Shown: positions 1 through 6,274 of the stretch, in pieces | Layout of the letters: each line of letters opens with the position of its first letter | Position numbering within the stretch: the first letter of the stretch is position 1 | Assembly (NCBI GenBank): GCA_028868455.1 | Contig: JAGWUK010000189.1 | Coordinates: forward strand, 1 to 6,308 | Source of the DNA: Burkholderiales bacterium | Lineage (GTDB): Bacteria > Pseudomonadota > Gammaproteobacteria > Burkholderiales > Burkholderiaceae_D | Length of the DNA: 6,308 bases | Reading direction: 5' to 3' | The notes under the pieces: model-generated | Told to the model about the DNA's origin: nothing | What the model saw: only the letters and a program-made list of their open reading frames with translations | The model's database searches: none | Program-made: the position numbers and the translations under genes

Positions 1-1264
1 TGATGTACAGCAGCATGATGAAAAACAAAGACCAGAATACCGAATCGCGGCTTTCCATTACTGTGGGTGTGGTGTAGTAACGCGTCAAAATATGTGGCAA
101 AGCCGCAGTACCCATCATCAGGCATAGTACCAGCGCCATAAAATTATTCCGTTTGATATCCGATTCTTTGCGGTCTTTGGCCGCATACGGTGTGTATTGC
201 GAAAATTCCGTCTGGGATTTTGCCAGATACGCGTTTCTTGCCTCGCGCCAGTGGACTTCGGCTTCTTGCGGTGACTTCGGATAATTGGATAAATTACGCC
301 CCGCATTTTTGATGTCGATGAGCGAGGCGTTGCCGGATTTCAGCTCATCAAGCTTATGTTCCAGTTCAAAGCGACCATCCTCCCAGGAGCGTGGCAATTG
401 CCGGATTTTATTTTGGTAGGCGTCGGCTTGCTGTTGATAGATGGCTCTGACCTGTTTTTCTTTGGGATCGTTGGCGAACCATTTTTCTTTTTTGACCAGT
501 TCCGGCAACACCTTGCCGTAAGAAAATTGCGGCAAGGGATTGTGCGTATGCTTGACCGACAGCCATGCTACCGGAATCATGAAGGCTATAATGATAATGA
601 TGTATTGCGCTACCTGCGTCCAGGTCACGGCACGCATGCCGCCCAGAAACGAACAGACAAGAATGCTGGCGAGGCCGAGAAATATACCGACTGAAAAATC
701 GACCCCGGTAAACCGCGACGTAATCAGTCCAACACCATAAATTTGCGCGACGACATAAATGAAAGAAATCATGATCGTCGCAATGACGGCCAGTATGCGC
801 ACGATGTTGTTTTCCGAATTGCCGGCGAAGCGCGTCCCGAGAAAATCGGGGATCGTGTACTGACCAAACTTGCGGATATAGGGAGCGATCAGCATCGCCA
901 CCAGGCAGAATCCGCCCGTCCATCCGACGATATACGCCAGACCATCGAATCCCTGCAAATATAAGCCGCCGGCGAGGCTCAGAAAACTGGCTGCCGACAT
1001 CCAGTCGGCAGCTGTGGCCATGCCATTGAATACGGCCGGCACGCGTCGGCCGGCGACATAGTATTCCGAAATATCTGAAGTACGACTGACGACGCCGATG
1101 CCCGCATACAAAACGATGGTGGCAAACATAAACAGATAGCCTATCCACGTGCGTGGCACACCTTCGCGTTCCAGGATCGACAGGCTGATCAGAAAAATGA
1201 AAAAGAGCAGGGTGTACCACAAGTAGTACAGGGTCAGTCTTTGCGTGAAACGACGTTGCGCCAT
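1..1264 (-). CDS. Sodium:solute symporter, large subunit (partial, C-terminus outside window)
   Basis: This is an inner-membrane Na+/solute cotransporter of the SSS family, close to the acetate permease (ActP) branch that pairs with a DUF4212 small subunit (VC_2705-type). I translated 421 codons from the ATG at 1264; the frame is open to the window edge, so the C-terminus is missing. Residues 15-30 and 40-58 are hydrophobic helices. TAADWMSAASFLSLAG (about 85-100) is the conserved SSS segment around the Na+ site, and GGMRAVTWTQVAQ (208-220) is the classic SSS signature. Further helices lie at 110-130, 155-182, 190-208 and 221-237. Residues about 240-372 are a long hydrophilic, charge-rich stretch, after which membrane sequence resumes (NNFMALVLCLMMGTAALPHI). 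The start lies 5 bases after the small subunit's stop, with only a purine-rich GAAGAGAAAG stretch as ribosome site, so translation is probably coupled. Acetate or another short carboxylate is a guess from family relatives; the substrate is not readable here. Confidence 0.93.
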   Translation of the reverse strand, partial: MAQRRFTQRLTLYYLWYTLLFFIFLISLSILEREGVPRTWIGYLFMFATIVLYAGIGVVSRTSDISEYYVAGRRVPAVFNGMATAADWMSAASFLSLAGGLYLQGFDGLAYIVGWTGGFCLVAMLIAPYIRKFGQYTIPDFLGTRFAGNSENNIVRILAVIATIMISFIYVVAQIYGVGLITSRFTGVDFSVGIFLGLASILVCSFLGGMRAVTWTQVAQYIIIIIAFMIPVAWLSVKHTHNPLPQFSYGKVLPELVKKEKWFANDPKEKQVRAIYQQQADAYQNKIRQLPRSWEDGRFELEHKLDELKSGNASLIDIKNAGRNLSNYPKSPQEAEVHWREARNAYLAKSQTEFSQYTPYAAKDRKESDIKRNNFMALVLCLMMGTAALPHILTRYYTTPTVMESRDSVFWSLFFIMLLYI

Positions 1265-1269
1265 GAACT

Positions 1270-1530
1270 TTATTCTTTCTCTTCGGTAGTGCTGATATAA
1301 CGCATGCCCAGTGAATAGATGGCCAAAATCAGGACATACAACAACGCCAGTCCCTGCGCCGCCATATAAAACGGAAACGGCCAACCGAAGAAGCGCCAGC
1401 CTGAAAGTTCGCGGGCGAAAAACAAAATCGTGAAACTCAGCGCTGCCCAGATGAACAGCAAGACCGCCGTGAGCCGTTTAGTGCGGCGCCAGTATTGATT
1501 GCGGCGGCCTTCTGGTCGGGATGTTGCCAT
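1270..1530 (-). CDS. DUF4212 small subunit of sodium:solute symporter
   Basis: This is an 86-residue membrane protein of the DUF4212 family (the small partner of VC_2705-type Na+ symporters; YjcH plays a comparable role beside ActP). The family pattern is visible: a basic N-terminus with YWRRTKRLTAVLLFIWA (about 13-29), then LSFTILFFARELSG, then the FFGWPFPFYMAAQG block (47-60). Two hydrophobic helices lie at about 20-39 and 52-74, and the C-terminal tail is charged (TTEEKE). The length is normal for the family. The start at 1530 is 2 bases past the histidine kinase stop and has a good ribosome site. The large transport subunit follows at once. The protein is presumed to assist assembly or activity of the symporter; its exact role in the family is not settled. 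Confidence 0.92.
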   Translation of the reverse strand: MATSRPEGRRNQYWRRTKRLTAVLLFIWAALSFTILFFARELSGWRFFGWPFPFYMAAQGLALLYVLILAIYSLGMRYISTTEEKE

Positions 1531-1532
1531 GA

Positions 1533-3059
1533 TCAGGTTTCTCCATCCATCAATTCACTGTAGGGATTGAGCTTAAAAGAAATACGGAAAACGCAGCCGG
1601 GAAAATTGCTATCTTGCGGATGCGGATTTTCAGTGATCTCTATGCTGGCGTCATGTTGCTGCGCAATTTCACGCACAATCGCCAGACCTAGCCCGCTGCC
1701 CTGGACATTGCTGCCAAGAATGCGGTAGAACCGTTCAAACACATGCTCTCGTTCTGCGGCGGGTATGCCTGGCCCATTGTCTTCGACTTCCAGTACAGCC
1801 AGTGCCTGCTGTTCATTCAGGCTGACTCTGACCGTGACACTGTGTCCCAGGGGCGTGTAGCGGATGGCATTGTCGATCAGGTTGCTGAGCATCTCGCGCA
1901 ACATCAGGGAATTGCCAAAGATGGTGACTGGCAGATTTTGCTGTTCGTACCCCAGATCAATTTTTTGTACGAAGGAAACGGGTATCCAGTCATGCACTAC
2001 GCTACGCGCCAGTTCATTTAATTCCACCAGTTCGAGCGGCTGTGTGGCGGGGGTTAAATTTTCTGCTCTTGCCAGTGTCAGCAACTGGTTGACCAGTCGT
2101 GTCGCGGCTTCGGAACTGGTGGCCAGTTGCACTAAGGACCGGCGGATTTCTTCCTGATCGGTTTGCCGCAATGCCAGTTCGGATTGCATGCGCATACCGG
2201 CCAGCGGCGTTTTCATCTGATGCGCAGCATCGGCGATAAAGCGTTTCTGAATATCGATGGTTTGCGCAAGGCGCTCCAGCATTTCATTGAGTGATTTGAC
2301 CAGCGGCGTGATTTCTTCCGGCACCTGACGTGAATCAATGGGACTCAGATCATCTGGTCTGCGTGCGCGTATCCTCTGCTGCAATTCGGCTAAGGGTGAA
2401 AGACCGCGACTCAGCGCAAACCAGACCAGCGCCAGGGCGATCGGCAGGATGATGAATTGCGGCAGGATCACGCCCTTGATGATTTCATTGGCGAGGAGGG
2501 CGCGCTTTTCCAGAGTTTCACCCACTTGCACCAAGGCCAGGTGATGGGGGCCGCCGTTGGCGCGGTCGCGGCCTTTATTCAGATCGATATAGCCGTATGC
2601 AATGCGGATATCGATGCCATGCAGGTTGGCGTTACGCAGTTGTATCGTGCCAGCAAGAGGTTTGTCCTCATCATTCGGCATCGGTAAATCATGATCGCCG
2701 TCAATCAGTTTGCCGTCGTTGTCGGTGATCTGGAAATAGACGTTATCGACATCGTCGGCTCTCAGGATGTCGCGTGCCGGGTTGTTTAATTGTGTCAGGA
2801 TTTTGCCGTCAACTTCTTTGACCTGCTGTGACAAGACGAGGACATTGTCTTCCAGCGTACGGTCAAACGGTTGATTGGCAATCGATTTGGCGACCAGATA
2901 AGTAATGGCAATGCTCATCGGCCACAGCAGCAACAATGGCGCCAGCATCCAGTCCAGAATTTCGCCAAACAAGGAACGCTGGGTTTTTTCCTGAGGCGGG
3001 CTAAGCAGCGCAGTATCGGACGATGCGTCGGCGATCGTCTTTTTTGCGCGCATGGTCAT
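1533..3059 (-). CDS. Sensor histidine kinase, TctE/QseC-like, with periplasmic 2CSK_N-type sensor domain
   Basis: This 508-residue inner-membrane kinase autophosphorylates on histidine and passes the phosphate to the regulator encoded just upstream. After a cytoplasmic N-terminus, transmembrane helix 1 is at about 36-58. A periplasmic domain of about 135 residues (60-194) is typical of the 2CSK_N sensor of TctE-type kinases, and helix 2 is at about 195-216. A HAMP-like linker follows (217-268). The H-box is FIADAAHQMKTPLAG with the phospho-acceptor His280. The N-box LSNLIDNAIRYTP holds Asn393 and Asn397. G1 is DNGPGIP (427-433), the F-box is FERFYR (441-446), and G2 is GSGLGLAI (454-461). All catalytic boxes are intact and the length is normal. 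The start overlaps the regulator's stop (ATGA); a second ATG two codons in, at 3053, is also possible. The signal sensed is unknown. TctE relatives respond to tricarboxylates, and the downstream symporter suggests a carboxylate or similar solute. Confidence 0.95.
   Translation of the reverse strand: MTMRAKKTIADASSDTALLSPPQEKTQRSLFGEILDWMLAPLLLLWPMSIAITYLVAKSIANQPFDRTLEDNVLVLSQQVKEVDGKILTQLNNPARDILRADDVDNVYFQITDNDGKLIDGDHDLPMPNDEDKPLAGTIQLRNANLHGIDIRIAYGYIDLNKGRDRANGGPHHLALVQVGETLEKRALLANEIIKGVILPQFIILPIALALVWFALSRGLSPLAELQQRIRARRPDDLSPIDSRQVPEEITPLVKSLNEMLERLAQTIDIQKRFIADAAHQMKTPLAGMRMQSELALRQTDQEEIRRSLVQLATSSEAATRLVNQLLTLARAENLTPATQPLELVELNELARSVVHDWIPVSFVQKIDLGYEQQNLPVTIFGNSLMLREMLSNLIDNAIRYTPLGHSVTVRVSLNEQQALAVLEVEDNGPGIPAAEREHVFERFYRILGSNVQGSGLGLAIVREIAQQHDASIEITENPHPQDSNFPGCVFRISFKLNPYSELMDGET
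1540..1544 (-). promoter_or_regulatory. Shine-Dalgarno of the DUF4212 gene
   Basis: GGAGA on the minus strand lies 9 bases before the ATG at 1530, within the last codons of the histidine kinase gene (Asp-Gly-Glu-Thr-stop). It is the clearest ribosome site in the operon and fixes the small subunit's start. The symporter, kinase and regulator genes have weaker sites. Confidence 0.75.
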
Positions 3060-3772
3060 ACACCGTCAGTACCTGTGTCGGGCGCAGGCGTTGCGCTGGG
3101 CGCGACAAAGAATTTTTCCAGACAATAGCCCAGCCCGCGCACGGTTGCGATGCGTACGCCATCGACTTCGATTTTTTTGCGCAGCCGGTGTACATAGACT
3201 TCGATGGCATTATTGCTGACTTCTTCCCCCCATTCGCAAAGATGATCAACCAGTTGCTCCTTGGAGACCAGACGTCCGGTGCGTTGCAGCAAGACTTCGA
3301 GCAGCCCCAATTCGCGGGCAGATAAATCCAGCATCTGTTCGTGGATATAAGCGATACGTCCGACCTGATCATAAGTCAGCGGGCCATGTTTGATTACGGT
3401 CGGGCCGCCACCAGCGCCGCGCCGTGTCAATGCCCGCACGCGCGCTTCCAGCTCAGACAGGGCAAACGGTTTTGCCATGTAGTCATCGGCGCCCAGATCC
3501 AGACCCTTGACCCTTTGTTCAACGGAGTCTGCGGCGGTCAGGATCAGCACAGGCAGATGGGAATTGCGCGCCCGCAATCTGCGCAGCACTTCCAGTCCGC
3601 TCATTTTGGGTAAGCCCAGATCCAGTATTAATAAATCAAAATCCTGGGTCGACAAGGCCGAATCGGCTTCCTGCCCATTGCTAACGCAATCCGTGGCATA
3701 ACCGGATTGGCGCAGCGAGCGGGTTAAACCGTCGGCCAGAACACTGTCGTCTTCTGCAAGCAAGATACGCAT
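3056..3772 (-). CDS. OmpR/PhoB-family response regulator, TctD/QseB-like
   Basis: This 238-residue cytoplasmic DNA-binding regulator is the partner of the kinase encoded next. The receiver domain (1-115) has the acidic pair at Glu7/Asp8 (with Asp9), the phospho-acceptor Asp51 in LLILDLGLPKMSG, Thr79 in LILTA and Lys101 in MAKPF. The winged-helix effector domain spans about 125-220. Its recognition helix lies in SNNAIEVYVHRLRKKI (about 186-201) and its wing in VRGLGYCLEK (211-220). A short Pro/Ala/Thr-rich tail of about 18 residues extends past the wing. It is the first gene of the operon, and its stop codon overlaps the kinase start by 4 bases. There is no strong Shine-Dalgarno before the ATG at 3772 and no in-frame alternative start just upstream. 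It probably controls its own operon, including the symporter genes; this is inferred from position only. Confidence 0.95.
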   Translation of the reverse strand: MRILLAEDDSVLADGLTRSLRQSGYATDCVSNGQEADSALSTQDFDLLILDLGLPKMSGLEVLRRLRARNSHLPVLILTAADSVEQRVKGLDLGADDYMAKPFALSELEARVRALTRRGAGGGPTVIKHGPLTYDQVGRIAYIHEQMLDLSARELGLLEVLLQRTGRLVSKEQLVDHLCEWGEEVSNNAIEVYVHRLRKKIEVDGVRIATVRGLGYCLEKFFVAPSATPAPDTGTDGV

Positions 3773-3953
3773 GATATGTCGTGATGTGAATTGTCTCTTG
3801 TTATTGTCGTTGCCCGTGCATGCCTTCTTGCTGCACTGCTCTATTTCAGCCGCTTGGCAATATAGAAAGATGACAGAATTGTGCGGGCAATCATATAGGG
3901 ATTTTAGCGCAGCGTTTCCCTTGAATATTGATGCATACTGAACTCTAACTCAA

Positions 3954-3976
3954 TTCATGAACATTCCAGTCATGAA
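3954..3976. repeat. Two TCATGA palindromes, 15-base period
   Basis: TTCATGAA (3954-3961, perfect palindrome) is followed 15 bases later by GTCATGAA, giving TCATGAA twice as a direct repeat (3955-3961 and 3970-3976). The site is about 180 bases upstream of the response regulator start. A 15-base spacing is not the 10-11 base half-site period typical of OmpR-type regulators, so a regulatory role is only a possibility. Confidence 0.3.
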
Positions 3977-4020
3977 ATTTATTCAGAGACATCGCTGTTG
4001 TGCGAGATAAATAACCGTGA

Positions 4021-4064
4021 AGCGTCGGTGCGCGGAAATCCGGCGACCGGAAGGCATCGGCGCT
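4021..4064 (+). repeat. Strong intergenic hairpin, best folded as plus-strand RNA
   Basis: AGCGTCGGTGC (4021-4031) and GCATCGGCGCT (4054-4064) pair over 11 positions as plus-strand RNA with two G-U wobbles; on the minus strand the same two positions become mismatches. A nested stem, TCCGG-CGA-CCGGA (4039-4051), sits inside. The bases that follow are GTTTGG, which is not a terminator T-run. The element may be a REP-like palindrome, part of a small RNA, or a weak stem in the deaminase 3' region. Confidence 0.45.
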
Positions 4065-4237
4065 GTTTGGCGTGCAGATGTGTCAGCGTGACGACGACAG
4101 GACGCGCATTAATCTGTTTTTACTGAAATTTGACTGATGCAAAACCACCTCGGCGCGCAAATTGCACCTGATCAAACGACTTGCGCGGACTTCGCTTGCA
4201 TACCTCGCGCGAACAATGTTGCGGATCTCTTTGAGGC

Positions 4238-4251
4238 TAAAAAATTTTTTA
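4238..4251. repeat. AT palindrome TAAAAAATTTTTTA
   Basis: A perfect 14-base palindrome of A6T6 flanked by T and A. It could bend DNA or melt easily, and in either direction it gives a T-run, but no GC-rich stem stands in front of it, so I do not call it an intrinsic terminator. Confidence 0.4.
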
Positions 4252-4353
4252 AAATGGGGATGTCTCAACACGCAGATTCCATGCACCTTTCCAAGGCAAT
4301 CGAGCTGCGAGCCGCATGGATATTGCGCTCTGGGTATGGCCATTTTCGGATAT

Positions 4354-4404
4354 CTGTTGCACGACGATCTGGCTCTGAAACCATCTCGTCGTTGCAACAG
4401 AGCC
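4354..4404 (-). repeat. Complex inverted repeat directly after the deaminase stop; alternative pairings
   Basis: Read on the minus strand this begins 2 bases after the deaminase stop codon. CTGTTGCA + CGACGA (with one bulged A) pairs with TCGTCG + TGCAACAG, forming a 14-base-pair stem across 4354-4400. Inside it, TGG and CCA pair after a 2x2 internal loop. A second pairing, GGCTCTG (4404-4398) with CAGAGCC (4377-4371), uses the apical region and overlaps the outer stem by three bases. The two are alternatives, or form an H-type pseudoknot if the shared bases are given up. No T-run follows (ATATCCG), so it is not a standard terminator. It may stabilise or process the mRNA 3' end, or it may be a mobile-element remnant: GGCTCTGTTGCAA resembles IS6-family ends. 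Confidence 0.5.
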
Positions 4405-4406
4405 AC

Positions 4407-5711
4407 TCAGAAGATCGTGTTGACGACTGATCGTACCGTGTAAGAGTCATCCACCACCAGCATCAGCGGCCACTTGTCAAAGGTTGTGCAAGGGTGAGAG
4501 ATGCCGCAAGCGACCAGATCGCCGACTTTCAATGACTCACACAAATCGCTTTCTTTAGGAATCCGCAAATAGGCGTGCTGATCATTCATTTTCTCAATTT
4601 TGCAGCCGTGTGGTAAAGCGAGCGGCATGATATCGGTTCCCGGTTTGTGCGTGGCAAATGGCAGGGGCATTTCGACATCGTACGAGGCATCGCGCTTGCC
4701 CATCGTCAGAATCGCCAGATCCCGCTCCGGGCGCGATTGCACCATGCTCCAGATTTCCAGTGCAGGCTGCAAACTGCCTTCTGGTAAAGCTTTGTCGCGT
4801 TCATGCATTTCTTTGACCAGGCCATGATACAGACCGTGATCGTGGGTGACATAACAACCGCTACGCAACACCGGCAACAATGGTCGGGACCATCCCGGCT
4901 GCTGATAGAAATCTAGCCCGACCAGATCAAAGTAAGCACTGCCACCCGCCGAGATCAAAATTTCATCGCCACCGAATAAATTCTCCTCATCAGCCTGTCG
5001 CGTCAGCTTCAGCATATCCTGCAAAAATTCCTGCACCGCCTGCACATCCTGATCGCGTTGCTGACTCAGCATCAGCCCTTCGTAGCCCTCAATCCCTGCC
5101 AGTTGCAGATAGTCGCTGGCATGAATGGCCTGTGCCAGCGTCAACGCAGCCGACACTGATCGACATCCGGTACGCCCGCCGGAAAACCCCAGCTCCACCA
5201 GCAAAGGTAAAGGCCGTTGCAACTGCATTGCGCGCGCGGCGTCCTCCAGCATCCTGATGCCGTCCAGTGAATCGCATAGTGCATAAAACCTGAAATCAGG
5301 ATCGTGCTGCATCAGGTGCAACGCCGACTGTATATCACTGCGGCTGATCAGTTGATTTGCCAGGATCACACGCTTTACGCCAAATCGATGGGCGACATGC
5401 ATTTGATTCACCGTTGCCAGCGTCATACCCCAGGCACCATTGCGCAACTGCAGATCAAACAGTTGCGGACTCATCGTCGTTTTGCCATGTGGCGCCAGGA
5501 CAATCTGCCGTTGCTGGCAAAAAGCCCGCATCCATTGCACATTATTTTGCAGCGCAGCGCTCTTAAGCACCGCGACAGGAAAGCTGGTGTCGCCGTGCAA
5601 AACATTCCAGTTCTGATTGCCAACTTCACTTTGCTGCAAAGCTTGCGTCAGCGCGAGGCCCTTGGTACCCGGCAAGAGAATTTGTTCTTCGAGAGGAGAA
5701 AGATTTAACAT
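4407..5711 (-). CDS. PLP-dependent amino acid deaminase / D-serine dehydratase-like protein (COG3616 type)
   Basis: This 434-residue cytoplasmic enzyme belongs to the fold-type III PLP family with an alanine-racemase-like N-terminal barrel and a D-serine dehydratase-like C-terminal domain. Relatives deaminate D-serine or cleave D-threonine or 3-hydroxyaspartate; the exact substrate is open. LAPHGKTTMSP (72-82) carries the likely PLP lysine, Lys77. AGGSAYFD (255-262) and RSGCYVTHDHG (283-293) are conserved active-site segments of the family. GISHPCTTFDKW (403-414) holds the His406-x-Cys408 pair that binds zinc in D-serine dehydratases. The C-terminus ends normally (VVDDSYTVRSVVNTIF). The start at 5711 is chosen because the family N-terminus aligns there; its upstream CTTTTCCTC has no Shine-Dalgarno. 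The frame stays open to 5900 (63 more codons), but that part does not look like the family. The gene stands alone on its strand, and its regulator, if local, lies outside the window. Confidence 0.92.
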   Translation of the reverse strand: MLNLSPLEEQILLPGTKGLALTQALQQSEVGNQNWNVLHGDTSFPVAVLKSAALQNNVQWMRAFCQQRQIVLAPHGKTTMSPQLFDLQLRNGAWGMTLATVNQMHVAHRFGVKRVILANQLISRSDIQSALHLMQHDPDFRFYALCDSLDGIRMLEDAARAMQLQRPLPLLVELGFSGGRTGCRSVSAALTLAQAIHASDYLQLAGIEGYEGLMLSQQRDQDVQAVQEFLQDMLKLTRQADEENLFGGDEILISAGGSAYFDLVGLDFYQQPGWSRPLLPVLRSGCYVTHDHGLYHGLVKEMHERDKALPEGSLQPALEIWSMVQSRPERDLAILTMGKRDASYDVEMPLPFATHKPGTDIMPLALPHGCKIEKMNDQHAYLRIPKESDLCESLKVGDLVACGISHPCTTFDKWPLMLVVDDSYTVRSVVNTIF

Positions 5712-5888
5712 GAGGAAAAGATCGTATTCAGAGAGTAGATAAACAAAAATCGCTTGAGCGACCAGATCATTGCAATGCCGACAGCGGTTGCACATGCGCA
5801 GGTTCAGCATTGACGCAAAACCACACCGGCGACTGCATGAGCCCGCACAGGTCGATATGCGCTGCAGTCGTCGCCATGCTTTGCCGGA

Positions 5889-5907
5889 GCAATATTGCAT
5901 AATGCAA
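5889..5907. promoter_or_regulatory. Overlapping palindromes, candidate regulator site upstream of the deaminase
   Basis: GCAATATTGC (5889-5898) is a perfect 10-base palindrome and overlaps TTGCA-TAA-TGCAA (5895-5907), a 5-base inverted repeat with the T-N11-A form of LysR-type regulator boxes. The site is about 180-200 bases upstream of the chosen deaminase start. LysR-type control is common for amino-acid catabolic genes, but no regulator gene is seen here, so this is a candidate only. Confidence 0.35.
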
Positions 5908-5940
5908 AGAATAACATTGCTGGCGTGGCCGGATTTGCAT

Positions 5941-5956
5941 TTTGTAAATTCACAAA
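5941..5956. promoter_or_regulatory. Inverted repeat TTTGT-N6-ACAAA
   Basis: TTTGT (5941-5945) and ACAAA (5952-5956) form an inverted repeat with a 6-base spacer, about 34 bases to the right of the neighbouring palindrome pair. It could be a second operator half or part of a promoter. In AT-rich DNA such a repeat can arise by chance. Confidence 0.25.
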
Positions 5957-5986
5957 CTTCCGATCAGTATCAGACGGAAAACCGCA

Positions 5987-6136
5987 ATGAAAATAAACAT
6001 CAGCGCAGCCCGACCGATGCTGGCAGCAAAATTTGTAAGTACGTTTAAATTTCGGTGTATCAATGAAATGAATATATTTTGCGCAAAGTACCCTGACGGC
6101 GTTGTCGATTGTCAATTTCTGTCGATGTTTAGTTAA
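5987..6136 (+). CDS. Possible small ORF, 49 codons, unrecognised
   Basis: An ATG at 5987 opens a 49-residue frame ending in TAA at 6134-6136. It starts MKINISAARPMLAAKF and ends CQFLSMFS, with a basic, partly hydrophobic N-terminal half and three cysteines. GGAA (5976-5979) lies 7 bases before the ATG and could act as a ribosome site. It is divergent from the deaminase and belongs to no family I know. It may well be chance; the composition is not strongly coding. Confidence 0.2.
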   Translation: MKINISAARPMLAAKFVSTFKFRCINEMNIFCAKYPDGVVDCQFLSMFS

Positions 6137-6153
6137 GTCTGAACTGCATTTTT

Positions 6154-6234
6154 ATGAAAATCAATAACTTACATTTTGACCAAATGGTGAGTTCTGAACA
6201 AATAAATCAACTAACTCTGAATTCTTATGGATGA
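6154..6234 (+). CDS. Possible very small ORF, 26 codons, unrecognised
   Basis: An ATG at 6154 opens a frame of 26 residues that stops with TGA at 6232-6234. It begins MKINNLHFDQMVSSEQ and is polar and Asn/Gln/Ser-rich, without a membrane segment. It lies 17 bases after the stop of the 49-codon ORF and starts with the same MKIN. No Shine-Dalgarno is visible before it (AACTGCATTTTT). I do not recognise it, and the support is weak. Confidence 0.15.
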   Translation: MKINNLHFDQMVSSEQINQLTLNSYG

Positions 6235-6274
6235 GCCTGTAAGAAATTCTGTGTAAATGCCACGGAACAAATTA

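Larger units (their letters stand above)
3773..4406. other. Non-coding gap between the two-component/symporter operon and the deaminase gene
   Basis: No convincing gene lies in these 634 bases. Both flanking genes run on the minus strand, so the stretch should hold the end of the deaminase transcript and the promoter of the regulator operon. The only promoter-like element near the regulator is TATATT on the minus strand (3859-3864). Its best -35 partner (TTGCCC) is about 20 bases away, which is a poor fit. Frames of about 90-107 codons are open on both strands between 4083 and 4443, but their translations match no family I recognise and look like chance. Structured elements within the gap are listed separately. 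No GC-rich stem with a T-run is present that would be a standard terminator. Confidence 0.6.

Noticed and set aside
408..1220. Long minus-strand open frame of 270 codons
   Set aside because: It is an out-of-frame shadow of the symporter. The frame starting at 1264 gives clear SSS signatures, while this one gives His/Arg/Cys-rich sequence without family features.
3001..3372. 123-codon minus-strand frame across the regulator/kinase junction
   Set aside because: It overlaps the response regulator's DNA-binding domain in another frame; the regulator frame is unmistakable.
4200..4260. Intrinsic terminator around the A6T6 tract
   Set aside because: Only short, bulged pairing lies before the tract and no GC-rich stem abuts the T-run in either direction.
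4083..4443. Open frames of 93-107 codons on both strands in the gap
   Set aside because: They are open on both strands at once, match no known family or transposase, lack good ribosome sites, and run into the inverted-repeat structure.
5770..6115. Overlapping 92- and 103-codon frames on opposite strands upstream of the deaminase
   Set aside because: Their translations resemble no protein family, they overlap each other and the palindrome cluster, and no ribosome sites support them.
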